64,000 bases of DNA. It comes from JAABPW01 sp037132275 (lineage in GTDB: Bacteria; Verrucomicrobiota; Kiritimatiellia; CAIKKV01; CAITUY01). Each line of letters starts with the position of its first letter. Positions within the stretch are counted from its first letter, which is position 1. The notes under the pieces are model-generated. The model had not been told where the DNA came from, ran no database searches, and saw only the letters and a list, made by a program, of their open reading frames with translations. Where the stretch lies: contig JBAXPK010000002.1 in assembly GCA_037132275.1 (NCBI GenBank), positions 1 through 64,000 of the forward strand, given 5' to 3'. Positions 51,213 through 59,521 of the stretch are shown here, one piece after another. The position numbers were made by a program, and so were the translations under genes.

Positions 51213-52580
51213 TTACAAATGGCTGAGCGAGACTTTTCCAATCGGGTAGACATTGAAGCCGATCTCAAATAGTTCCTTGTGGTTCAGGCAGTTTCGACCG
51301 TCGAAGATAAAGGCGGGTTTGACCATGCTGGCATAGATTTTTCTGTAATCCAGCGTTTTGTATTCCTCCCAGTCCGTTGCCACGGCTAGGGCATGAGCGC
51401 CTGCTGCAGCCTTGTAGGGGTCGGGCTCATAGGCAATTTTATCGCCCAGATCAGCGAGATCTTTTCTAGCATTATCCAGAGCCTTCGGATCCGTTACGAC
51501 CGTGGCGGCTCGCTCATCCACTAGAAAACGGCAGACACGGATGGCAGGACTTTCGCGCGTGTCGCCCGTATCGGCTTTGAAGGCGAATCCCAAAACGGCT
51601 ATCCGTTTTCCGGCCACCGTATTAAACATGGCGGAAATCATCTTCCGGACAAACCGGTCTTCCTGATATTCGTTCATAGTCACCACCTGCTCCCAATAGT
51701 CCGCCACTTCCGTAAGGCCATAACTCTGACAGAGGTAGACCAGATTCAGGATATCCTTTTTGAAGCAGGAGCCACCGAAGCCCACGCTGGCATTTAGAAA
51801 GCGGGATCCGATACGGGCATCCATTCCGACGGCGCGGGCCACCTCGCTGACATCCGCCTCGGTTCGCTCGCATAGTGCGGACAGGCTGTTAATGGAGCTG
51901 ATGCGCTGGGCCAGGAAGGCATTGGCCGCCAGTTTTGACAACTCGCTGGACCACACGCTGGTGGTCAGGATGCGGTTTCGCGGCACCCAATGGGCATAGA
52001 CGTCTGCGAGCGCAGCTTGGGCGCGGCGCCCAGTGTCGGTGGCATGCCCGCCGATAAGTACACGGTCGGGATTCTCAAGATCCTTGACGGCGGTACCCTC
52101 GGCTAGGAATTCAGGGTTAGAGAGCACCTCGAAGTGGACCGTCTTATTGCCTGAATGAAGAATCCGTTCCATGGCTTCGGCCGTGCGGACAGGCAACGTG
52201 CTTTTCTCCACCACAATTTTATCCGAGGTGGAGTTGGCCTTGATTTCGCGCGCCGTTTTTTCCCAATATTGAAGATCCGCAGCACGACCAGCTCCCTGGC
52301 CGAACATCTTAGTAGGGGTATTGACGCTGACAAAAATGATGTCGGCATCTCGGATGCCCTGAGCCACATCCGTGGAAAAGAAAAGGTTTTTGTTGAGAGA
52401 GGCCTGCACCAGTTCTCCCAAGCCGGGCTCATAGATGGGAAGTTGATCCGACTGCCATGCCTTGATACGGGCGGCGTCAATATCCACGACAATCACGCGG
52501 GTGCCGGGGCATTTTCGGGCGATCATCGCCATCGTAGGACCGCCGACATAACCTGCGCCAATACAAAGAATGGTTTTCAT
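51213..52580 (-). CDS. ugd: UDP-glucose 6-dehydrogenase
   Basis: A 455-aa enzyme with an N-terminal Rossmann motif (CIGAGYVGGPTMAMIA), VNTPT, EKSTLPV, the central GFGGSCFKKD with catalytic Cys, and the C-terminal domain (VLGFAFKADTGDTRESPAIRV). It makes UDP-glucuronate for surface polysaccharides. It is the longer, eukaryote-like form. It heads the minus cluster; GGGAGAG precedes the ATG. Confidence 0.94.
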   Translation of the reverse strand: MKTILCIGAGYVGGPTMAMIARKCPGTRVIVVDIDAARIKAWQSDQLPIYEPGLGELVQASLNKNLFFSTDVAQGIRDADIIFVSVNTPTKMFGQGAGRAADLQYWEKTAREIKANSTSDKIVVEKSTLPVRTAEAMERILHSGNKTVHFEVLSNPEFLAEGTAVKDLENPDRVLIGGHATDTGRRAQAALADVYAHWVPRNRILTTSVWSSELSKLAANAFLAQRISSINSLSALCERTEADVSEVARAVGMDARIGSRFLNASVGFGGSCFKKDILNLVYLCQSYGLTEVADYWEQVVTMNEYQEDRFVRKMISAMFNTVAGKRIAVLGFAFKADTGDTRESPAIRVCRFLVDERAATVVTDPKALDNARKDLADLGDKIAYEPDPYKAAAGAHALAVATDWEEYKTLDYRKIYASMVKPAFIFDGRNCLNHKELFEIGFNVYPIGKVSLSHL

Positions 52581-52641
52581 AAATTATCTCTCCCGTAATG
52601 CAAAATGGGATACTAGCAAAAGCTGACGGCGAGGCAATCTT

Positions 52642-52667
52642 TAGTCGGCTAGACTGACTAGCCACTA
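52642..52667 (+). promoter_or_regulatory. Inverted repeat in the ugd / coiled-coil gene divergent gap
   Basis: TAGT-(C)-GGCTAG, ACTGA, CTAGCC-ACTA forms a 10-bp stem with one bulged base and a 5-nt loop at 52642-52667. It lies between two divergent genes, so it may be an operator for either. A T-rich tract follows on the plus strand, but there is no plus-strand gene upstream to terminate. Confidence 0.4.
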
Positions 52668-52683
52668 TTTTAAGGATTTCTAT

Positions 52684-52712
52684 TTGACAGAAAAATAGAT
52701 GCGGTGCATAGT
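52684..52712 (+). promoter_or_regulatory. Candidate sigma-70 promoter for the coiled-coil gene
   Basis: TTGACA (52684-52689), a 17-nt spacer and CATAGT (52707-52712). Transcription would start near 52719, about 30 nt before ATG 52750. The consensus -35 makes it one of the clearer promoters in the window. Confidence 0.5.
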
Positions 52713-52749
52713 TGGCTCATTAACAACCCGTTTTGGCCAGAGGATAGAC

Positions 52750-53691
52750 ATGGATAAAGCCTTGAAATTCTTGGTAGTGGCGTTATTTGTATTGAGCATT
52801 GCTGCCGTGATATTTGAGTTTCAACTTTACGGACAGCGGGAAACGCTGAAAGGCCGAACCAACAAACTTTCCGACTATGTCGTCAAGATTGCAGGGACTG
52901 TTGAACTCCCTCCGGCCACTATTACTGATCTGGCCGTAAGTGAAAACATTCCCCGACTGATTGTTGCCAAGGAACAGCTCAAACAGTATTTCAAAATGGG
53001 CGATGACGGAAAACCCTCTACGGTCACGACGGGGGTGGGCACGATGGATGATGTGCTCAATACGATATTGAATAACGCTGATCGGCAGCATGTACGGCTG
53101 AATGACACACGCGGAGAATTGACTCAGACCCGAACCACGCTGGGCGGCACCAGTAACCTCCTTTTGAAGACGGAGGGTATTTTGGGTAGTACCAGCAATC
53201 TTCTGGTGCGGACAGAGCAAGAGCTGGCTGATGCCCGGCAGGATATTGAGAAGAAAAAAACAGAAATAGAAGGATTGAACGGTCAAGTCGAAGCTGGCAA
53301 GGCTGATATTGAAAAGAAAGCTGGTGAGATCGCGAAATTGACCGAGAAGGTCAGTGATTGTGAATCCAAGATTGATGCCGGAAAGCGGTATATCGAAAAG
53401 ATTCAGAAGGAGCTCAAGGTTTGTCAGGGACAGTTTGACACCAACTCGGTCGTCAGAGGACTGCAGGGACAGATTACGGTTGTGAATTCGAATTGGAATT
53501 TTGTGGTCATCGATGTCCTCCCCGAGTCTTCAATGATCCCGATGACCGATCTTACCGTCCAGCGTGGAGATCAACTCATTGGGAAAGTCAGAATTTCCGA
53601 GATAAGGAAAGACCAGCGGATCGCAGTGGGTGAAGTGCTTCCCGAATTCCAGCAGTTGATGCCTGCTAAGGGTGACAACGTCTTTTACTGA
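52750..53691 (+). CDS. Membrane-anchored coiled-coil protein
   Basis: A 313-aa protein with one N-terminal helix (FLVVALFVLSIAAVIFEF) followed by a region rich in Thr/Asn repeats (TRTTLGGTSNLLLKTEGILGSTSNLLVRTEQ). A long heptad coiled coil of Glu/Lys comes next (about 165-240). A small C-terminal domain (NWNFVVIDVLPESSMIPMTDLTVQRGDQLIGKVRISEI) looks like a short beta-barrel. It probably spans part of the periplasm. No family name is assigned. It precedes a small lipoprotein gene. Confidence 0.7.
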   Translation: MDKALKFLVVALFVLSIAAVIFEFQLYGQRETLKGRTNKLSDYVVKIAGTVELPPATITDLAVSENIPRLIVAKEQLKQYFKMGDDGKPSTVTTGVGTMDDVLNTILNNADRQHVRLNDTRGELTQTRTTLGGTSNLLLKTEGILGSTSNLLVRTEQELADARQDIEKKKTEIEGLNGQVEAGKADIEKKAGEIAKLTEKVSDCESKIDAGKRYIEKIQKELKVCQGQFDTNSVVRGLQGQITVVNSNWNFVVIDVLPESSMIPMTDLTVQRGDQLIGKVRISEIRKDQRIAVGEVLPEFQQLMPAKGDNVFY

Positions 53692-53715
53692 AAAGGGCAA
53701 GCTTGTAGGGGGCTG

Positions 53716-53865
53716 ATGCGCCTGATAATATTTCTCCTTATGATCTGCTTGCTTTTGCTGGCAGGCGGATGTGCCACAGAGAGTGATTCCAATATGCCTT
53801 GGAGCACCCCGCAGGCATGGGAAGGGGCTCCTGGAATCCCCGGCTTTTCGCCACCCGGGCGGTAA
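53716..53865 (+). CDS. Small lipoprotein, 49 aa
   Basis: ATG 53716 opens a 49-codon frame: basic start, hydrophobic core (LIIFLLMICLLLLAGGC), a lipidation Cys near residue 19, and then a short tail with MPWSTPQAWEGAPGIPG. AGGGGG at 53706-53711 is a good ribosome site. The tail resembles a conserved short lipoprotein seen in other PVC genomes, as I recall. It is 24 nt behind the coiled-coil gene and is likely co-transcribed with it. Confidence 0.68.
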   Translation: MRLIIFLLMICLLLLAGGCATESDSNMPWSTPQAWEGAPGIPGFSPPGR

Positions 53866-53903
53866 CGGCGCTGATCGACTGACTTCTGGTTTCTATTTTC
53901 CGG

Positions 53904-54920
53904 TTACTTGTGTAGTAATCCCTTTGCGATCATGACTTCGGCGATCTGGATAGCGTTTTGGGCGGCGCCTTTCCAAATGTTGTCGCCTGCACACCATAGA
54001 ACCAATCCGTTTTCGATGCTTTGATCCTTCCGGATTCGGCCGACGAGTACATCGTACTGCCCCGATGCGTCTATTGGCATCGGGTAGGCGGCCTTCTTGG
54101 GTTCATCCACCACTCGAACACCAGGCGTATTCGAGAGCAGCGTTCGCGCCTCTTCAGGCGAAAGGGGTTTCTCAAGTTCGATGTTGAGCGCGATGCTGTG
54201 GCCGTTAAATACCGGTACGCGAACGCAGGTTGTGGCCACCCGGATCGAGGCGTCCAGGATCTTGTGGGTTTCCTTTCGCATCTTGATTTCTTCGGTTGTT
54301 TCGCCCGAATCATCCTTGAATGAGCCGACACTAGGGATCAGGTTGAAGGCAATCGGGTGCGGATAGACGCTCATGGAAAGGGGGTGATGGGACACCCAGG
54401 CCTTGGTCTGTGTCTCCAACTCAGTGACCGCGGCGCTACCCGTGCCCGAGACAGCCTGATAAGTGCTGGCGATCAGGCGTTTGATCCGGGCGGCCTTATG
54501 AATGGCCACCAGCGGCATCAACGCAATGATGGTACTGCAGTTGGGATTGGCAATGAATCCCTGGTGCTGACTCAGGGCTTCGGAATTGATTTCGGGTATG
54601 ACCAGCGGAACACGCGGATCCATGCGGAAATCATCCCCGTTATCCACGACAATACAACCGCGCTTAACGGCTTCCCAACCCAGGGTCTGTGAAGCCCCTT
54701 TGGCGCCTTCCGTTCCTGCGAAAAAGGCGAAATCCATTCCGGTGAAGGCTTCGGGTGCGGCGACTTTCACGGGATAACTCTCTCCGTCGATCACTTCGGT
54801 CCGTTCACTTCGAGCCAGAATCGTCAGGGATTGAACGGGGAAGTTACGTTTCTTGAGCAGGCGAATCATTTCAGTTCCGACCGCCCCGATGCCGACTACA
54901 CAAACATTGTACTTTTTCAT
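53904..54920 (-). CDS. asd: Aspartate-semialdehyde dehydrogenase
   Basis: A 338-aa enzyme with the NADP motif GIGAVGTEMIRLL, AGTEGAKGAS, DNGDDFRM, catalytic Cys in NPNCSTI (about residue 128) and YQAVSGTGSAAVTEL. It makes aspartate semialdehyde for lysine/diaminopimelate, threonine and methionine synthesis. It stands alone on the minus strand. Confidence 0.94.
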   Translation of the reverse strand: MKKYNVCVVGIGAVGTEMIRLLKKRNFPVQSLTILARSERTEVIDGESYPVKVAAPEAFTGMDFAFFAGTEGAKGASQTLGWEAVKRGCIVVDNGDDFRMDPRVPLVIPEINSEALSQHQGFIANPNCSTIIALMPLVAIHKAARIKRLIASTYQAVSGTGSAAVTELETQTKAWVSHHPLSMSVYPHPIAFNLIPSVGSFKDDSGETTEEIKMRKETHKILDASIRVATTCVRVPVFNGHSIALNIELEKPLSPEEARTLLSNTPGVRVVDEPKKAAYPMPIDASGQYDVLVGRIRKDQSIENGLVLWCAGDNIWKGAAQNAIQIAEVMIAKGLLHK

Positions 54921-55020
54921 GATTTTGTCTCTTTCTGGGCGGGGATGCTACCCAAGACAGGCGGGGGGAGTCCAGTAATCTTTGAAAGGAATTTTACTTT
55001 TTTGGGTAGAGGGAATAGGT

Positions 55021-56256
55021 ATGATGCCCCGCGTGCGTTTAAGGAAAATAAATTTAATGGATTCCACGGGGTTTATTCTGCGTCAATCCTATTTATCATT
55101 TCTCCGGAACAAAGGGCTGGAGAAGGCCGCTGTGCTTGCATTTAACAGTTTATTCGCTCTTTTTCCACTGATGCTCCTTCTTTTGTTCGTGGTCGGACGT
55201 TACATGGCTTCCTCCCGGGAGATGATGGACGGGATTGAACGGGTCGTGTCGCAGATGATGCCCATGTTTAGTAAGGTCGTTATTCACGAGATCGAAGGAC
55301 TTTCAATCAATCGAACATGGGGATGGGTCAGTGTCGTGCTGTTACTGTGGGGGGTGACGCCCCTTGCGGCCACCATTCGCGGGGCGTTTGACCAGATCTA
55401 CAAACGGGATCGGGCGCTGCCGTTTTTCAAGGAAAAACTTCTGGATGGACTGGCTGTCTTCCTGATGCTGATCATGCTGTTTCTTCTTGTGGCAGGTGAG
55501 CTTTCCTATGCGGTGGTCGGCGCTGTTATCGCCGGAAAAATGCCGCTTGTGTTGAGATTGACCGACATAGTCGTTCCCGTGCTGGTTACGGTGGCGTTTC
55601 TCTCCATCATTCATTATGTCTTCGCGCCCGTGCGTTTGCGGATGCCGGCCGTTTTGGTGGGCGGGATGGTCACGGCGATCCTGCTCGGGTTGATGGGGCC
55701 CGTGTTTACAGCGATCATGAAATTCAATCCCGACTATGGGTATGCCTTCGGGTCTCTTAAGGCCGTGTTCCTTCTCATGATCTGGATTTATTACGCGTTT
55801 GTTGCCATTTTGGCAGGCATTGAGGTGGCTGCCTGCATTCATTGGCGGGAGGCTATCCTGGTGCGGGAGCTATTTGTGTCTCCCGAAAAGCGGCACAAAT
55901 ATGCGCAGCGTCTCAGCCGGTACCGGCAGGGATACGAGGAAAATCATGTGGTGTTCAATGAAGGCGATTCAGGCGATTCCATGTTTTACATTATCTCCGG
56001 GGCGGTGAGACTGACCCGGGGGGCGCAAGTACTCCGGGTCATGAGAGAAGGCGAGTATTTTGGCGAAATGGCGATGCTCCTGAAGGCGAACCGTTCGGCA
56101 ACGGCCGTTGTGAGTGAGCCGGATACGCAGCTTGTGGCCATATCGGCAGCCAACATGGATGCCGTTCTCCGCCAGAATCCTGACGTTCTTCTCGCCCTGC
56201 TGGAGGAAATGGCCCATCGCCTGAAGAGTACCGATGAAATGCTCCCGCCCTCGTAA
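55021..56256 (+). CDS. YihY/BrkB-family membrane protein fused to a cyclic-nucleotide-binding domain
   Basis: The 411-aa fusion has an N-terminal YihY/UPF0761 domain with about six helices (LAFNSLFALFPLMLLLLFVVGRY; RTWGWVSVVLLLWGVTPLAATIRGAFDQIY; FNPDYGYAFGSLKAVFLLMIWIYYAFVAILAGIEV). From about residue 300 a cNMP-binding domain follows, with EGDSGDSMFYIISGAVRL and GEYFGEMAMLLKANRSATAV (the phosphate-binding cassette Gly-Glu...Arg-Ser-Ala). Such fusions imply ligand gating of a membrane protein. ATG 55021 is preceded by GAGGGA; a further open ATG lies at 54982. Confidence 0.85.
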   Translation: MMPRVRLRKINLMDSTGFILRQSYLSFLRNKGLEKAAVLAFNSLFALFPLMLLLLFVVGRYMASSREMMDGIERVVSQMMPMFSKVVIHEIEGLSINRTWGWVSVVLLLWGVTPLAATIRGAFDQIYKRDRALPFFKEKLLDGLAVFLMLIMLFLLVAGELSYAVVGAVIAGKMPLVLRLTDIVVPVLVTVAFLSIIHYVFAPVRLRMPAVLVGGMVTAILLGLMGPVFTAIMKFNPDYGYAFGSLKAVFLLMIWIYYAFVAILAGIEVAACIHWREAILVRELFVSPEKRHKYAQRLSRYRQGYEENHVVFNEGDSGDSMFYIISGAVRLTRGAQVLRVMREGEYFGEMAMLLKANRSATAVVSEPDTQLVAISAANMDAVLRQNPDVLLALLEEMAHRLKSTDEMLPPS

Positions 56257-56336
56257 TTCGCTGCGTAAAATCTTATCTTTTGTCATTCTGGGTTTCTGGC
56301 ATAATGAGGCAAATTTAACACAGGAGAATTCTCAAT

Positions 56337-57011
56337 ATGGCGGTTAATTTTGTGCAACGGATTGATGATGGGGTAAAAATTCAGAATGTCCTGGCCAGTG
56401 TTTCGGATAAGGCCGGCTTGGATCGGTTTGTTCCGGCGCTGCTGAAGATCAACCCGGCGGTGAGATTCTATTCCACCGGAGGAACGTTCACGGCTTTGCG
56501 CGAGATCTTGGGCGGGGATTCAAAGAATCTGGTCTCCGTGTCCGATTATACCGGCCAGCCCGAGATGCAGGGTGGCCTGGTAAAGACTTTGGATTTCAAG
56601 ATATATCTTGGCTTGTTGAGCGAGACCCATAATCCGGCCCATGCCGATGACCTCAAGCGAACCCACGCCGTGGCGATTGATATGGTGATCGTCAACCTTT
56701 ACCCCTTTGTCCAAACGATTGCGAAATTGGATGCCACCCCAGAGATTGCCAGGGCCAACATCGACATCGGCGGCCCCTGTATGGTTCGCGCCTCGGCGAA
56801 GAATTTTCTGCGCGTGGCCTCGGTGACCGATCCGGCGGATTATGACGGCGTGATCAGGGAGTTGGAGGCCGGGAAGGGCGTGCTTTCGCTGAAGACCCGG
56901 TTCGGATTGGCCCAGAAGGCGTTTTCGCATACGGCGGCCTATGATTTGGCCATATCCACTTATCTTAAAGGGAAAAGCTATGACGAGGTCAAGGCCTGTT
57001 ATCAAGTCTAA
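56337..57011 (+). CDS. Stand-alone PurH N-terminal (IMP cyclohydrolase-like) domain
   Basis: A 224-aa protein that matches only the MGS-like N-terminal half of PurH: VLASVSDKAGLDRF, FYSTGGTFTALRE, VSDYTGQPEMQGGLVKTL, DMVIVNLYPFVQT and ANIDIGGPCMVRASAKNF. The AICAR transformylase half is absent. The usual KTLHPKIHGGIL motif reads KTLDFKIYLGLL here, so the active site has changed at His-Pro and His-Gly-Gly. It may be a separate IMP cyclohydrolase or a relative with another role. AGGAGA precedes the ATG. It is 11 nt before queD. Confidence 0.78.
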   Translation: MAVNFVQRIDDGVKIQNVLASVSDKAGLDRFVPALLKINPAVRFYSTGGTFTALREILGGDSKNLVSVSDYTGQPEMQGGLVKTLDFKIYLGLLSETHNPAHADDLKRTHAVAIDMVIVNLYPFVQTIAKLDATPEIARANIDIGGPCMVRASAKNFLRVASVTDPADYDGVIRELEAGKGVLSLKTRFGLAQKAFSHTAAYDLAISTYLKGKSYDEVKACYQV

Positions 57012-57022
57012 GGATGTGATCT

Positions 57023-57397
57023 ATGTTTGAGTTAAGTGTCAAAACGCATTTTTCAGCCGCACACCGTCTTGTGGGGTATCAGGGCGCCTGCGCCAATCTG
57101 CACGGCCACAATTGGGATGTGGAATTATTCCTCCGGGGAGAAAACGTCAATGACTTAGGCATGTTGGTGGATTTTCGGGACATAAAAGCCGCGATCAAGG
57201 AGGTCATGAAAGAGGTTGATCACTGTGACCTGAATCAGTTGCCAGTATTCCTGAGGGACAATCCCACCTCTGAACATTTGGCCCGCTATTTGCATGCGAA
57301 ACTGGGTGGGCTTCTTAACAATCCGCGACACCGGGTTTTCAAGGTGACGGTTTGCGAAACACCGGGTACCACGGCGAGCTATTGGGATGAAGCGTAA
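57023..57397 (+). CDS. queD: QueD: 6-carboxy-tetrahydropterin synthase
   Basis: A 124-aa T-fold enzyme with zinc ligands in FSAAHRL and LHGHNW, the catalytic Cys before the latter (GACANLHGHN), and Glu in VCETPG. It converts dihydroneopterin triphosphate to 6-carboxytetrahydropterin in the preQ0/queuosine pathway. It overlaps queE by 11 nt. Confidence 0.94.
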   Translation: MFELSVKTHFSAAHRLVGYQGACANLHGHNWDVELFLRGENVNDLGMLVDFRDIKAAIKEVMKEVDHCDLNQLPVFLRDNPTSEHLARYLHAKLGGLLNNPRHRVFKVTVCETPGTTASYWDEA

Positions 57398-58031
57398 GTC
57401 CATCTTTGTAACCGAGGTCTTCACGTCCATTCAGGGGGAATCCACATGGGCGGGGTATCCCTGTTTTATTATCCGTTTAAGCGGCTGTAATTTGCGTTGC
57501 CGATATTGCGACTCGAAGCATTCCTACCCGCAGGGGCGGAAAACCCCCATCTCTGCGCTGATTATGAAATTTGCCGCCAGTTCCGCTGCCATCGCCGAGA
57601 TTACCGGCGGCGAGCCTTTGGCGCAGGCGGGGTTTCAGGAACTGGCGTTGGGTCTTCGTGATCGGGGGGGCGGGCGTCCGGTACTCGTGGAGACTAACGG
57701 GAGCCAGAATATTTCCGCCGTTCCCGATGGGGTGATTGTCGTCATGGATATGAAATGTCCCGACAGCGGGGAATCCGCAAAAATGGATCTGGGCAATCTA
57801 AATCGCCTGCGTCCGTATGATGAGGTGAAATTTGTGATTTCCAGCCGCCGTGATTTTGTCTGGGCCCGGCGAATGGTGGTGAAGCATGACCTCCCCGGCA
57901 GGTGTCATGCCGTATTGTTCAGTCCTGCCCATGAACGGGTGTCGGCGGCCACGCTGGCATCATGGGTGCTGGATTCGGGCATGCCAGTGCGGGTGCAGGT
58001 GCAACTGCACAAGGTCGTGGGGTTGCCATGA
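57387..58031 (+). CDS. queE: QueE: 7-carboxy-7-deazaguanine synthase
   Basis: A 214-aa radical-SAM enzyme with FTSIQGESTWAGYPCFIIRLSGCNLRCRYCD, giving the Cx3Cx2C cluster motif, then ITGGEPLAQ and VLVETNGSQ. It converts carboxytetrahydropterin to carboxydeazaguanine. It overlaps queD upstream and queC downstream (ATGA). Confidence 0.94.
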   Translation: MKRKSIFVTEVFTSIQGESTWAGYPCFIIRLSGCNLRCRYCDSKHSYPQGRKTPISALIMKFAASSAAIAEITGGEPLAQAGFQELALGLRDRGGGRPVLVETNGSQNISAVPDGVIVVMDMKCPDSGESAKMDLGNLNRLRPYDEVKFVISSRRDFVWARRMVVKHDLPGRCHAVLFSPAHERVSAATLASWVLDSGMPVRVQVQLHKVVGLP

Positions 58032-58738
58032 GCCATTCCCCCCCAGCCTTGAGCTGTGTGGATAAAGCCGTGGTTTTGCTATCCGGTGGGCTGGACTCAT
58101 CCACATTGCTCCACTATGTCATCCAGCGGCTTGGGGCGCGGGAGGTTTACGCCCTGTCCTTTCATTACGGGCAGAAACACCGGCGTGAGTTGGAATCGGC
58201 GGCCTGGCAGGCGAAGGCCGCACAGGTCAAGGCGCACGATGTTGTGGATATGGGTTTCTTTGGCGCCTTGATCCCCGGCGGTTCAGCCCTGACCGATGCG
58301 GCCCTGGCTATTTGCCCATTGGCCGATCTGGCGGCATCCGATTTAACCCAGCCCCCCACCTACGTTCCCAACCGTAACATGATGCTGCTTTCTGTGGCGG
58401 CCGCCTACGCGGAGGCGAGGGGTGTCACGGCGCTATTCTACGGCGCGCAAACCCAGGACAGTTATGGGTATTGGGACTGCACTCCCGAGTTTCTAGAAAA
58501 AATCAATACCGTGCTGGCGCTGAATCGGCGCACCCCAGTCACTGTGGTGGCGCCTTTTGTAGGTTGGCGCAAAGCGGATGAAATCCGGATCGGGTTGGAA
58601 TTGGGCGTGGATTATGCCCATACCTGGACGTGTTATCGGGGTGGCTATACACCCTGTGGCGAATGCCCTTCCTGCACGGAACGCGCGGCCGCTTTTCAGG
58701 AAATTGGAGTTTCGGACCCGCTTAGTTTCACGGGTTGA
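58028..58738 (+). CDS. queC: QueC: 7-cyano-7-deazaguanine (preQ0) synthase
   Basis: A 236-aa ATP-dependent enzyme with the PP-loop VLLSGGLDSSTLLHY, SFHYGQKH, TYVPNRNMMLLSVAAAYAEA and the zinc site CYRGGYTPCGECPSC. It makes preQ0. ATG 58028 gives a 4-nt overlap with queE. It converges with the response regulator gene (11-nt overlap). The cell would need queF/tgt/queA elsewhere, and a queG-like gene lies at 31292. Confidence 0.95.
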   Translation: MSHSPPALSCVDKAVVLLSGGLDSSTLLHYVIQRLGAREVYALSFHYGQKHRRELESAAWQAKAAQVKAHDVVDMGFFGALIPGGSALTDAALAICPLADLAASDLTQPPTYVPNRNMMLLSVAAAYAEARGVTALFYGAQTQDSYGYWDCTPEFLEKINTVLALNRRTPVTVVAPFVGWRKADEIRIGLELGVDYAHTWTCYRGGYTPCGECPSCTERAAAFQEIGVSDPLSFTG

Positions 58739-59501
58739 GCACCGCCTGGAGCGCAGCCAATAGAACTTCGGGCTTATTTGTGGACAGACTCTGTTTTACA
58801 CATTTTGCGATACTGGGCCGCGGTGTGGTACCCTGAATGCCGTTCAGGCGTTCATCATAAAGCACAATCGGGATGCCGCTCAAACTGGGCATAACCTCGA
58901 TCAATCCGGCGACAGATGATCCATTAAGCCTTGGAAGGACTTCCTTCATGATTATTGCGTCGGGTTTTATACTGATGGCTTTATCGAGCACTTCGGGGCC
59001 CTTGTCAACAGGCACGACATCGTATCCCGCTGCCGCTAAAACCGACATAATATCCCTCGCAAGCAGGGGATCGTCTTCAGCAAGAAGCACCTTGATTATT
59101 TTGTCAGTTTGTTTGGGCTGTTTCTTTCTGTTGGCCGCGAGAATCTTGCGCATGGTGCGCACCAGGCGGGTTTCATCACAGGGTTTGGTGAGAAATCCGG
59201 CGACTGATACACTATCAAAGAAACTCTCCATCATCGATCGAGCCGTTAGCACAAGCACGGGATGGGTCGTTTTCCCTTCGGGAGTGGAAATCCGCTTTAA
59301 GAATCCAAGCCCACCCATGCCGGGCATACTAATATCCAGTATGATCAGATTCGGCTTGATGTCATCAAGCTGAGCGATCGCTTCTTCTCCACTGCGCGCG
59401 GTGATCACATTAAATTTTTCGCTCACGAGGTAATCTTTGAGAGAAATCAGCAAATGCTGCTCATCGTCCACCAGTAGAATCTTATCCATCGGTTCAGTCA
59501 T
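58728..59501 (-). CDS. Response regulator with two receiver domains, the second a pseudo-receiver
   Basis: A 257-aa protein with no output domain. The first receiver (LLVDDEQ...IILDISMP, Asp56, LTAR, TKP) is complete. The second (about 135-255) keeps LAEDD but has IIMKEVLP, with Lys186 in place of the phospho-Asp, so it cannot be phosphorylated in the usual way. It overlaps neither partner but is encoded 20 nt after the histidine kinase stop. The ATG at 59501 follows GGAGG; an upstream ATG at 59525 is less well spaced. Confidence 0.85.
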   Translation of the reverse strand: MTEPMDKILLVDDEQHLLISLKDYLVSEKFNVITARSGEEAIAQLDDIKPNLIILDISMPGMGGLGFLKRISTPEGKTTHPVLVLTARSMMESFFDSVSVAGFLTKPCDETRLVRTMRKILAANRKKQPKQTDKIIKVLLAEDDPLLARDIMSVLAAAGYDVVPVDKGPEVLDKAISIKPDAIIMKEVLPRLNGSSVAGLIEVMPSLSGIPIVLYDERLNGIQGTTPRPSIAKCVKQSLSTNKPEVLLAALQAVLNP

Positions 59502-59521
59502 AGTATAATCCTCCAGTTGCA

